A stretch of DNA of 64,000 nt from Ruminococcus hominis. GTDB taxonomy: Bacteria > Bacillota > Clostridia > Lachnospirales > Lachnospiraceae. Below, piece after piece: positions 26,402-35,101 of the stretch. The position numbers and the translations under genes are program-made. The stretch is from assembly GCF_014287355.1 (NCBI RefSeq), contig NZ_JACOPE010000001.1, forward strand, positions 3,100,001 to 3,164,000, read 5' to 3'. The notes beneath the pieces were generated by a model. It searched no databases and was not told the DNA's origin. It was given only the letters and a program-made list of their open reading frames with translations. Every line of letters begins with the position of its first letter. Positions within the stretch are counted from its first letter, which is position 1.

Positions 26402-26457
26402 AAAAAGAGTTATTGCTGATATCAAGAAATCACCTCAACTCAACAATAACTCTTTTT
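26402..26457 (-). terminator. Terminator after the GH25-ChW gene
   Basis: AAAAAGAGTTATTG (26402-26415) pairs perfectly with 26444-26457, directly after the stop of the GH25 gene on the minus strand, and ends in a T-run. Confidence 0.8.
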
Positions 26458-28281
26458 CTAATTATTCTTTAAAAATGCTTTTTCCGTACTTCCCGGTGCT
26501 GAATCACCTTTTTTTACCAGACAAATTTCAATTGCTTCTGCTTTCTTTGCATAACCTTGTGTTCCGGCATCTTCCCCGTTCTTTGCCCAACCAAGCCATC
26601 CAAAATCACTTGAATGTACTCGATAGTAGATATCATATTGTTCTTCCGCTTTTCCTGTAAGTCGGATAGATACCGCTTCTATTGGTTTCGCCTGCCCCGT
26701 TGTTCCTGCCTGCTGCCCATTTGATACATAATCCTGCCAGCCTATATCTCGTACATGGGCGCGATATTCTATTCGGCCATTTCTAGCATTAGATAATTGC
26801 AACTTTAATGCTTCTATCCCTTTATTCTGGCCTGTTGTTCCTGCCAATGCCCCATTTGTTACGATATTCTGCCAGCCTATATCTGACACGTGCGCCTGAT
26901 ACTGAACTTCTGTCTCTTTCATCTTAAAAGCATTCGAAGTCTCTCCTGGTGCTTCTCCACCTTTTTCAACCAATTGAACCTGTATTGCCTCTACTTTCTT
27001 TGCATAGCCTTGTGTTCCTGCATCTTCCCCATTCTTTGCCCAACCAAGCCATCCAAAATCACTTGAATGTACTCGATAGTAGATATCATATTGTTCTTCC
27101 GCTTTTCCTGTAAGTCGGATAGATACCGCCTCTATTGGTTTTGCCTGACCTGTTGTTCCTGCCTGCTGCCCATTTGATACATAATCCTGCCAACCAATAT
27201 CTCGTACATGCGCTCTATATTCTATTCCACCATCCACATCGTTTAACTGCATTTTCAAGGCTTCTATTCCTTTATTTTGGCCTGTTGTTCCTGCTATTTC
27301 TCCGTTCTGGACAAAAGTTTGCCACCCAATATCTGATACGTGAGCTTCATACGAAACCCCACTTTGCAGTTCTTTAACTCCATGATCCGCTGGTGTTCCA
27401 ATAAGATAGTTCATATCAACGAGTCCATCTATTCCATCAACTAATTCTTTTGACGAATATTGCCACATTGCATATGTACCTGGGTAATCACACTGTATAT
27501 TATACTGAGCGACCCAACGATGCCATTGTTCAAATTTTATATCTGTCAAATATTTATTCCACCAATTTAAATTTGCATATACACCAACTGCATATCCTGC
27601 GTTTTGAACTGTACTACAAAATGTCTGTGCAATTGCAGCAAAGTCACTTCCTAATGTACTATTATCCTCCATATCAAAATAAACCGGGTAACTCAACTTG
27701 TGCCCGCTTATTAATCTTAATACATGCTGTGCTTCACTTGTAGCCATATCTGTATTTTGAGCATATGAATAAATATAAACCCCATACGGAATTCCTAAAC
27801 GTTCACATTCACTTACATTTCTCAGCCACTGTTTGTCATCTTGATTATAATAATCATCCCCATAGCCACATCGAATAATAGCATAATCTATTCCTTCAGC
27901 TTTAACCTTTTCCCAATCAATATTACGATTATGCTCACTTACATCAATACCTTTTTTTGTTGCATTTGGAGCATATACATCACTAATTACAGAAACTTCA
28001 TCTTCAGCACTCCTAATCAATTCTCCGTCTTGATAACGCCAACTGTTTTCTTTCAAATCTCCCTGTTCCTGAGATTCTTCTGCTACAGACTCTGTATCTA
28101 TATCCACCTCTTCATTCAATGTCTGTTCCCCATTCTCTTGTTGAAGATCTGATTCTGCACTATTCTCTTCACTCTGAAAAATATCTTGATTTTCTTCCTG
28201 TGCATATACACTGTATGTCGGATAATTTATTCCTGTGATCATAATTGACAATGCAACAATAACACCTATTTTTTTCTTCAT
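26458..28281 (-). CDS. Secreted GH25 lysozyme with six ChW repeats
   Basis: 607 residues. The signal peptide is at residues 1-27 (IGVIVALSIMITGINYPTYSVYA) and an acidic linker follows. A GH25 muramidase domain spans about 110-300: KKGIDVSEHNRNIDWEKVKAEG, YAIIRCGYG, YPVYFDMEDN (catalytic Asp-Glu pair) and YAMWQYSS. Six ChW repeats (two sets of three) follow to the C-terminus. The protein should cleave peptidoglycan glycan strands at the surface, with the ChW array as the probable anchor. The two ChW triplets are nearly identical in DNA, showing a recent internal duplication. Confidence 0.93.
   Translation of the reverse strand: MKKKIGVIVALSIMITGINYPTYSVYAQEENQDIFQSEENSAESDLQQENGEQTLNEEVDIDTESVAEESQEQGDLKENSWRYQDGELIRSAEDEVSVISDVYAPNATKKGIDVSEHNRNIDWEKVKAEGIDYAIIRCGYGDDYYNQDDKQWLRNVSECERLGIPYGVYIYSYAQNTDMATSEAQHVLRLISGHKLSYPVYFDMEDNSTLGSDFAAIAQTFCSTVQNAGYAVGVYANLNWWNKYLTDIKFEQWHRWVAQYNIQCDYPGTYAMWQYSSKELVDGIDGLVDMNYLIGTPADHGVKELQSGVSYEAHVSDIGWQTFVQNGEIAGTTGQNKGIEALKMQLNDVDGGIEYRAHVRDIGWQDYVSNGQQAGTTGQAKPIEAVSIRLTGKAEEQYDIYYRVHSSDFGWLGWAKNGEDAGTQGYAKKVEAIQVQLVEKGGEAPGETSNAFKMKETEVQYQAHVSDIGWQNIVTNGALAGTTGQNKGIEALKLQLSNARNGRIEYRAHVRDIGWQDYVSNGQQAGTTGQAKPIEAVSIRLTGKAEEQYDIYYRVHSSDFGWLGWAKNGEDAGTQGYAKKAEAIEICLVKKGDSAPGSTEKAFLKNN
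26527..27240 (-). repeat. Internal tandem duplication of a ChW triplet (period 453 bp)
   Basis: Long blocks recur with an offset of 453 bp (151 codons): for example the stretch starting at 26601 matches that starting at 27054, with only scattered third-position changes over about 200 bp. This is a recombination-prone repeat that can add or remove one three-repeat unit without breaking the frame. Confidence 0.8.
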
Positions 28282-28517
28282 TTATTTTCCTTTCTTTTAT
28301 ATTTTCATAAACAATTAAGTTTCCTTATTTCTTGAACTTTATCAGTATACTTCCTCTTTTTTTTCATGTCAAATTTTTCTCTGTTTTTGTTCGTCATTTC
28401 TAACTTTGCTTTTTTCTATCATATATGTTAAACTGTAGAAATATAAATAGTAGATATTTAACTATATACATATGACAACATGAATATTTTAAATTTTTCA
28501 GAAAAGAGGATTGTAAA

Positions 28518-29381
28518 ATGGAAAGAAATGACCCTTGCTGGTGTGGAAGTGGGAAAAAATATAAAAAATGCCACATGCCAATCGAAGAAAAGATGCAGCT
28601 TCATGCTGATCGCGGAGAGATTGTCCCAAGCCGCAAATTACTAAAAACCCCATTTCAAATTGAAAAAATCAAAGCAAGTGCTGAACTCAATACAAAAGTT
28701 CTTGATGCTGTTGCTGAACAGATTCATGCCGGAATGAGTACAGAAGATATTGACAAAATCGTATATGATGTAACAACAAAAAATGGTGGGATTCCAGCCC
28801 CATTAAATTATGAAGGATTTCCAAAGAGTGTATGTACTTCTATTAACAACGAAATTTGCCATGGTATCCCTGATAAAAACATCATTTTGCAGGAAGGTGA
28901 CATCATCAATGTTGACGTATCCACCATTCTCAATGGATATTTTTCTGATGCGTCTCGAATGTTCAAAATCGGACAGGTATCCGAACGTGCTGAACGTCTC
29001 GTAAAAGTCACAGAAGAATGCCTTGAACTTGGTCTTGCTGCTGCAAAACCATGGGGACATCTTGGAGATATTGCTGATGCAATCAATACGCATGCTCAGG
29101 AAAATGGATATTCTGTTGTAGAAGAAATCGGCGGACATGGAATCGGACTCGAATTCCACGAAGATCCATTTGTCAGCTTTGTTACTCCAAAAGGATCTGA
29201 GATGCTATTGGTTCCGGGTATGATGTTCACGATTGAACCTATGATTAATGAAGGTAGCCCTGACTTCTTCGTTGATGAAGATAACGGCTGGACTGTTTAT
29301 ACCATTGATGACGGACTTTCTGCCCAGATTGAATATATGGTGCTTGTAACTGAAAATGGTGTTGAGGTATTAACAAAATAA
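28518..29381 (+). CDS. map: Methionine aminopeptidase type I with N-terminal SEC-C motif
   Basis: 287 residues. The first 22 residues are a SEC-C zinc motif (ERNDPCWCGSGKKYKKCH) that can bind ribosomes or SecA-like partners. The peptidase follows with metal ligands in INVDVSTILNGYFSDASRMF, HGIGLEFHEDP, MMFTIEPM and the final EYMVLVTENG. It removes initiator methionine. AGAGGATTG supports the ATG. It is read in the opposite direction from the ChW genes and appears monocistronic; an additional map copy near ribosomal genes is common in this group but would be outside the window. Confidence 0.95.
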   Translation: MERNDPCWCGSGKKYKKCHMPIEEKMQLHADRGEIVPSRKLLKTPFQIEKIKASAELNTKVLDAVAEQIHAGMSTEDIDKIVYDVTTKNGGIPAPLNYEGFPKSVCTSINNEICHGIPDKNIILQEGDIINVDVSTILNGYFSDASRMFKIGQVSERAERLVKVTEECLELGLAAAKPWGHLGDIADAINTHAQENGYSVVEEIGGHGIGLEFHEDPFVSFVTPKGSEMLLVPGMMFTIEPMINEGSPDFFVDEDNGWTVYTIDDGLSAQIEYMVLVTENGVEVLTK

Positions 29382-29821
29382 ACTATTTAAATTATAGGAG
29401 TGTCGCTTTAACGTTGAACTACGAATATCACGTTGAACGCGGCTTCCTTTTTATAACTCCTTTTTGTCGTTCTACATCTAACGTTTCATTAATCAAACTA
29501 TTTTCATTACATATTCACATCTGATTTGTTATTTACAGTAAAATTTACATTTTAAACTATTTGCTCTCGTAACTAACTATAAAGAAAGCATCTCTGTCTC
29601 TTTTAGCTAACTTGATTTCTACAAAGATAACTGAAGAAAAAATGACATATCAGACACTTACTGCTGCGACAAGACTCTATCGTGTATTTATTCTCTTCCG
29701 CCTTTTCCACTGCTGGAAGCATTATACGAAACTCTTGGATTTGAGCCGAATGAAATTTTTGTAGATAACACGAATAATAATCTTACCTCACTGGCATCAT
29801 TTGTAAGTTGGTAATACGGAT

Positions 29822-29914
29822 GATTACCTACTTACGATTCAAATCTAGCACAAGCCTAAGAGATGGACTTCGCAAATTTGCTGAATGGTATAAAGACTTT
29901 TATCTAAACTAATT
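29822..29914 (+). pseudogene. 3' remnant of a UDP-glucuronate epimerase-like gene, in a 580-bp gap
   Basis: The frame ending at the TAA at 29912-29914 reads FKSSTSLRDGLRKFAEWYKD, which is the characteristic C-terminal tail of NAD-dependent UDP-glucuronate 4-epimerases (a SLxxGLxxFxxWYxxxY pattern). Nothing upstream encodes the Rossmann domain. A second broken segment at about 29690-29810 reads LLEALYETLGFEPNEIFVDN in another frame before a stop; I do not recognise it. The rest of 29382-29821 shows only a long hairpin after map (GGAGT near 29398 with ACTCC near 29456) and two direct copies of ACGTTGAAC. Confidence 0.6.
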
Positions 29915-29963
29915 CGCTGGTTATAATTACCTGAAACTCTTATATAATTATGGAGGATTTATT

Positions 29964-31004
29964 ATGTCACAAGTTGCAAAACGAGATTTACGCATTGATT
30001 TGCTACGCATATTTTCTATGCTTTTTATTATCATGCACCATTGTATTATCAATGATTTCGGATTACAAACCATGCTAAAAGAAAATACTTTAACCCGTTT
30101 TGGTAACCTTTTAATTATTATGAATTCTATTGTTATTGTCGGAGTCAACTTATTCTTTTTGATGTCCGGCTATTGTAAAATTCATTTAAAGCCTCAAACA
30201 GTATTATTGCTCATAATAAAAGTGTACCTGATTTCCACCTTGATACAGCTAACTGGTCTTCTGTCAGGCCATATTCCTTTTGATTCTGATTGGATAAAAA
30301 ACACTCTTAATCCATTCGATTATTACTGGTTTCTTGGAGCATACATTTTATTAATGTTTACTTCTCCACTTTTAAACTTGATAATTAATAATATCTCATT
30401 ATCTATGTTTAAATCTTATGTTAGTGGTTTTTTCTTAATTATCTGTATTTATGGATTTACAATTGATGGAAGCCTCCATCTTTCCTACGGCTACTCTTAC
30501 CTTATGGCAGTTGCCCTATATATTTTAGGTAACGGTATTAGAAAATTTCAAAATGAGTGGCGATTGCTTTTATACAACAGAAAATTTTACATTCTTACTT
30601 GGTTTACTGTTATACTCTTAAACAGCCTGCTTATAAAGCTACTTTACAAATCCGGCAATGGTTTAAGAGCATGGACTTTTTATGCATATAATAATCCATG
30701 CGTAGCAATAGCCTCTATTACTTTATTACTATTTGCTATACGTTCCAATAATAATATAAAAACAAACTGGTTTTTACGCAATCTTCCTCAGAGTACAATT
30801 ATTACATATTTAATTCACTCTACTTGTTGGTTAACAATTTTCAGGCAATCTTTCATCATGTGGCAAATAAACCATTATGGAATACTTTTTACTCTTTGTA
30901 TGCTTCCGCTCTTTGCTTTCTGTATTTATTTACTTGCTACTTTTATAAATATTATATATGAAAAAATACTCGGGAATTTTTTTAGAAGAATATTAAGAAA
31001 TTAA
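29964..31004 (+). CDS. Acyltransferase 3 family membrane protein (first of pair)
   Basis: 346 residues with about ten hydrophobic helices. The N-terminus RIDLLRIFSMLFIIMHHCI carries the acyltransferase-3 signature R-x-D-x-L-R...H, with the catalytic histidine at about 31. Members transfer acetyl, succinyl or other acyl groups onto surface sugars. GGAGG lies eight bases before the ATG. It is followed after 14 bp by a second member and directly precedes the glycopolymer locus. The local DNA is very AT-rich compared with the housekeeping genes, which suggests acquisition by transfer. Confidence 0.85.
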   Translation: MSQVAKRDLRIDLLRIFSMLFIIMHHCIINDFGLQTMLKENTLTRFGNLLIIMNSIVIVGVNLFFLMSGYCKIHLKPQTVLLLIIKVYLISTLIQLTGLLSGHIPFDSDWIKNTLNPFDYYWFLGAYILLMFTSPLLNLIINNISLSMFKSYVSGFFLIICIYGFTIDGSLHLSYGYSYLMAVALYILGNGIRKFQNEWRLLLYNRKFYILTWFTVILLNSLLIKLLYKSGNGLRAWTFYAYNNPCVAIASITLLLFAIRSNNNIKTNWFLRNLPQSTIITYLIHSTCWLTIFRQSFIMWQINHYGILFTLCMLPLFAFCIYLLATFINIIYEKILGNFFRRILRN

Positions 31005-31018
31005 ATGGAGACAAAATT

Positions 31019-32038
31019 ATGAGCAAACAATATGACAGCATTGATTTAATGAAATTTATTTTTTGCCTTTGTATTATCGGAATACATACCAATATTTCCA
31101 ACATCTTTCCAAAAGCGTTACAATTACTAATCGGAAGAGGTTTTTTCCGATTAGCTGTACCATTTTTCTTTGTATGTTCCGGATTTTGGATTGGAAAAAA
31201 ATATTTGAAGCAACCAGCCGAGCTAGATATCATTATCCAAAAATATATCTTTCGTTTGCTCATTCCTCTTATTATATTCGAAAATATAAATAATTTATTG
31301 GAAATCATCAAACAACTTTTAAGACAAACCCCCAAACTTACTATTTGTCATGATATACTTAAACATATATTATTTTATCCTTATGGAGCGCTCTGGTATG
31401 TACAAGCAAGCATTATTGCAATTATTATTATCTATCCATTTCTTAAAAAAGGACGAATTCAAATTATACTGATAATTAGTATTTTCTTATATGCCTTCGC
31501 CCTATTATGTAATAATTATTACTTTTTAATCGAAAATTCCTACTTGCAGATAATTGTTGACTCTTACATGCAATTATTCATTTCTGCACGAAATGGAATT
31601 TTTGTTGGAACCTGTTTCTTAATACTTGGAATTTATGTCGGAGTTCATATCGAATCCCCGAAACTTTATCAATATACAAAACCTTTGCTTTTTATTTCAA
31701 CCATACTTTATTTTTTCGAATTACTACTAGTAAATCAACATGTTCCGCTAGATGATGGTGCATTATTTATATCGCATTTATTTATCGCCCCACTCCTCTT
31801 AATAATACTTACAAAGAGTTCATTACATTTAAAGCACGCAAAATACTTAAGAAATTTAAGTACCGGAATGTATTTTTTACATCGGATTTTAATTGCTGTA
31901 ATTGATATATTATCTTTTGTAACCAGAAAGATATTACCTGTTACTGCTTTATTTTTTATAGTAATTCTTATGTCGATTTTAATCTGTACTTACTCTTACA
32001 CTTTGAAAAATCGATTTTTTAATCAACTTCTTCGTTAA
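31019..32038 (+). CDS. Acyltransferase 3 family membrane protein (second of pair)
   Basis: 339 residues with about ten helices. The N-terminus YDSIDLMKFIFCLCIIGIHT has the S-x-D-x-x-K-F...H pattern of the family, followed by RLAVPFFFVCSGFWIGKKY. It is only distantly similar to its neighbour, so they probably modify different positions or sugars. GGAGA precedes the ATG. The gene converges on the glycosyltransferase operon, with only 44 bp between stops and no clear terminator. Confidence 0.85.
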   Translation: MSKQYDSIDLMKFIFCLCIIGIHTNISNIFPKALQLLIGRGFFRLAVPFFFVCSGFWIGKKYLKQPAELDIIIQKYIFRLLIPLIIFENINNLLEIIKQLLRQTPKLTICHDILKHILFYPYGALWYVQASIIAIIIIYPFLKKGRIQIILIISIFLYAFALLCNNYYFLIENSYLQIIVDSYMQLFISARNGIFVGTCFLILGIYVGVHIESPKLYQYTKPLLFISTILYFFELLLVNQHVPLDDGALFISHLFIAPLLLIILTKSSLHLKHAKYLRNLSTGMYFLHRILIAVIDILSFVTRKILPVTALFFIVILMSILICTYSYTLKNRFFNQLLR

Positions 32039-32082
32039 TACATAAGTTTTACCTTCTAATTGACGAATTTAAACTCAACAAG

Positions 32083-33801
32083 TTAACTACTGTAACCATA
32101 TTGATTTTCATAAACATTTTTCCATCGCTGCATCATAATTGTTATATTCTTTGCTTCGATACGTTCTTTATCATAGGAAGCATTATACCGCATCACAACT
32201 GTCGGAACGTACAAAACTCGATACTGTTTTTCTTTCACTCGCAGGCAAAAATCTATAGCAGCAAATTCGTCTCCCAATTTATCATCGAATCCATCAATTT
32301 GTTCTAACAAACTTTTCCTTAACATCATACATTCCATACTAACGGCACTCAGTTCCTGTTGCAGTGCCTCTCTATGCATATAGCCCTTACACATATTTGG
32401 CAATCCTTCAAATAATCTGTATGAGAATTTTTCTCCTCCAATTCCAATACCTGCATGTCGAATTGTATGATTTCTATAATAACTTCTTGCACCAACGACA
32501 CCAATTTTTTCACGTTGGCAATTTGCAAGTAACTGTTCCAAGTCCTTTTTTCCTTGAAACTCAATATATTGCGAAAGCAAAAGAATATATTCTCCTTTTA
32601 TTTGCTTCTTGATAATATTAATAGTCGCAGGAAATGAATCTTTTTGACCTTTAACAACCTGTATTCCTTGTCCTTCCAAGAATTGATAATATTTTTCTAC
32701 CTTACTGCTCTGATTTCCCATATCCACCACTATTATCTGCAAATTTTCATAATCCATTTCTTTTAACGAATTAATACATTTCTTTAGATAATTGATTTCC
32801 CCATCACTTTTAATCACGGTGGTAACCAAATCCTTATTATCCTTAGATTCATAAATAATTTTATAAAAGCCCAAATCGTCTAATTTTTCTATACGACCGA
32901 CTTCCCCACATCTTTTTAGATGTGCCTGTAATGCCCGTTCACCCGCATCATACGCATATAATTTACTAGCCGGATTATCTGCTGTTGATTGTCTATGCAT
33001 ACGCCAGTGGTACAAAATCTTTGATATATGAGCAATATTCTCTGCCTGTTCCGTACATCTTAGTATTAAATCATAATCTTGTGCCCCATTATATTCCTCT
33101 CGAAATGGTTCTGATTCTTTTATCAAACTTCTCTTAAATACAAAAAGGTGACATATATAATTATTAGCTCTTAATAAATCTAAATTGAACTCTGGTTTAA
33201 AATTAGGCTGAAAATGTTCATTTGAGTTTTCTGATATTTTGTCCTCATCTGTATAAATCACTTCCGATTTATTCTTCTCATTTATGGTCCGAACAACTTC
33301 ATATAAGGCGTTCGTTGCTAACATATCATCATGGTCCAACAGGGCAATATATTGTCCTGTTGAAATTTCATAAGCCTTGTTTGTATTTTGAGCAATACCT
33401 AAATTTTCCGGAACATCTACCACCTTAATTCTTGAATCTTTCTTTTTATATTCATCTAAAATGATTTGAACTTCTAAATTTTCCGGATTCGCATTCGCAA
33501 TACAAAGTTCCCATTTATCATATGTCTGTTCACATACCGATTCTATCATCTGCTGTAAATATTTCTGTGGAGTATTATATACTGGAACCAAAATACTAAT
33601 AACAGGTTCATATACAAATCGTTGCTGTTTTTGTATCTTTATTTCCTCTTGTGTAACCTTATTCTGTTCGAACCAAGTTGAATACCATTGTTCATTCACT
33701 TGATATTTATCAAAATTACGATGAATCATATTTTTAATTCCATAAAATTTTGTATAGACCATCGTCTTTTTAACTTTTTTATATAATTCTCTATGTTTCA
33801 T
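32083..33801 (-). CDS. Family 2 glycosyltransferase with second GT2-like region
   Basis: About 572 residues when started at 33801 (AAAGGGG five bases upstream); the ATG at 33825 is an alternative. A GT2 domain starts at about residue 60: ISILVPVYNTPQKYLQQMIESV, then ALLDHDDMLATNAL (the DxD-type metal site) and VIYTDEDKI. A second, partial GT2-like region occupies about 330-560 (VTTVIKSDGEINYLKKCINSL, GVVGARSYYRNHTIRHAGIGI). This layout is common in enzymes adding rhamnose or related sugars to cell-wall polysaccharides. Last gene of the locus transcribed from the ABC exporter side. Confidence 0.82.
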   Translation of the reverse strand: MKHRELYKKVKKTMVYTKFYGIKNMIHRNFDKYQVNEQWYSTWFEQNKVTQEEIKIQKQQRFVYEPVISILVPVYNTPQKYLQQMIESVCEQTYDKWELCIANANPENLEVQIILDEYKKKDSRIKVVDVPENLGIAQNTNKAYEISTGQYIALLDHDDMLATNALYEVVRTINEKNKSEVIYTDEDKISENSNEHFQPNFKPEFNLDLLRANNYICHLFVFKRSLIKESEPFREEYNGAQDYDLILRCTEQAENIAHISKILYHWRMHRQSTADNPASKLYAYDAGERALQAHLKRCGEVGRIEKLDDLGFYKIIYESKDNKDLVTTVIKSDGEINYLKKCINSLKEMDYENLQIIVVDMGNQSSKVEKYYQFLEGQGIQVVKGQKDSFPATINIIKKQIKGEYILLLSQYIEFQGKKDLEQLLANCQREKIGVVGARSYYRNHTIRHAGIGIGGEKFSYRLFEGLPNMCKGYMHREALQQELSAVSMECMMLRKSLLEQIDGFDDKLGDEFAAIDFCLRVKEKQYRVLYVPTVVMRYNASYDKERIEAKNITIMMQRWKNVYENQYGYSS

Positions 33802-33835
33802 AATACCCCTTTGTATACATTCCATTTTGACCTTC

Positions 33836-35083
33836 CTAATTGAGTTTTACACATTTCATAATTAGTTTCTTCAAAATTTTAGATTTTATATCTTGTTGAC
33901 CACATAGTTTTTTTGCTCGTCTAATTAGTGAATTTTCTTGTTCTTTATGCAAGTATATTATCTGTCCTTCCAATTCAGTACAGCGTTTATTCAACCCATT
34001 AATCATATTATCTCGAATTATCTTATCATAATAGTATTCACTTACAATTCCTTCCAACACTTCTTGTATCTTAGTCTCCCCAAACTTCCGTATATCAAAT
34101 GATACCTCGAATTTTTGATTTTTTTGAAATTTTCCTTCAAAATAAAGAACCATATCATCATAATCAAAAACTGTATAACCTGAATGTGAAATCCCAGGAA
34201 ATGCTGATATCCTTTTTACTGGAATGGATGTTTTCAATGAAGTAATTACTTTACCAAAATGTTGCCCAATATTGATTGATATCTTCGAGTAGTCTCTAGG
34301 AAATACAAATTTAATCTTGCAGATATTTCCATCCAACTCCATTTTCTTCTCTACATATACATCTGTATACACGTCTTGATAATTTCCGAAAAATATCCTT
34401 GCAGTTTTCTTCTCTGTCTTCTGTTTATGTGCATACCAGAAAAACCACGGATTATCAAATACGTTTAAATCAATCCAACAAATCTTTAATCCTGTTTTCC
34501 ATATACTGTACGGAAATGATAACTGGTCTCTTTTCACATATTTACAAAGTAAATCATACCAAAGATGCATCGTATCTTTTACATCTTGTTGATTTTCTCT
34601 TCGTATCAAAACCGTACATTCCGCTAATCCATAATCCTCCGGAAACTGCTCTTTTTTTATAAAGTCCAAATATTGAATAATCTCTTCCCTATTTGCTTTT
34701 CTATGAATAACGCATGCCGTTGCTTCTTGATAAACACAATTACGTAATCTATGACGAAAACATGCCATTGAGTAATTTTCCAAATCACAAAATGTCGTAA
34801 GTAGTTTACGTATATCTTTCTTTACCTGGAGAGCTCCATCTACCCATATACTTATATCGTATTTTTCCAAAAGCGGATGGCCCAATATTTTAATTTTTCT
34901 TGATAATAACATATCACCTATATTCTCTTCATCTTGAATATAGACAAACTGCCAGCAATCTGACTTTAACGTATGGTTATTTGTAAAACATATATAATCA
35001 ATATCTTCATCTTTTTCCACATCATGAAGATTGTCATAATCTCCAGTTATACAAGTGTATATACATATTTTTTCGGTTTTCAT
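33836..35083 (-). CDS. DUF616-type glycosyltransferase-like protein
   Basis: 415 residues. The first 220 residues match the DUF616 (TOD1/MUCI70-like) glycosyltransferase pattern: KICIYTCITGDYDNLHD, DYICFTNN, KILGHPLLEKYDISIWVDGALQV (the W-x-D motif) and ACFRHRLRNCVYQEA. The C-terminal 150 residues contain a beta-rich part and a basic coiled tail. It probably adds a sugar to the polymer made here. It lies between the DUF2142 and GT2 genes with short gaps, so it is co-transcribed. Confidence 0.72.
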   Translation of the reverse strand: MKTEKICIYTCITGDYDNLHDVEKDEDIDYICFTNNHTLKSDCWQFVYIQDEENIGDMLLSRKIKILGHPLLEKYDISIWVDGALQVKKDIRKLLTTFCDLENYSMACFRHRLRNCVYQEATACVIHRKANREEIIQYLDFIKKEQFPEDYGLAECTVLIRRENQQDVKDTMHLWYDLLCKYVKRDQLSFPYSIWKTGLKICWIDLNVFDNPWFFWYAHKQKTEKKTARIFFGNYQDVYTDVYVEKKMELDGNICKIKFVFPRDYSKISINIGQHFGKVITSLKTSIPVKRISAFPGISHSGYTVFDYDDMVLYFEGKFQKNQKFEVSFDIRKFGETKIQEVLEGIVSEYYYDKIIRDNMINGLNKRCTELEGQIIYLHKEQENSLIRRAKKLCGQQDIKSKILKKLIMKCVKLN

Positions 35084-35101
35084 CTCTTTCCTCTCACTTT
35101 T

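Noticed and set aside
23543-28281. CRISPR array or other short-repeat locus in the repeated region
   Set aside because: The repetition is protein-coding (ChW repeats) with diverged units and an open frame throughout; no regular repeat-spacer pattern is present anywhere in the window.
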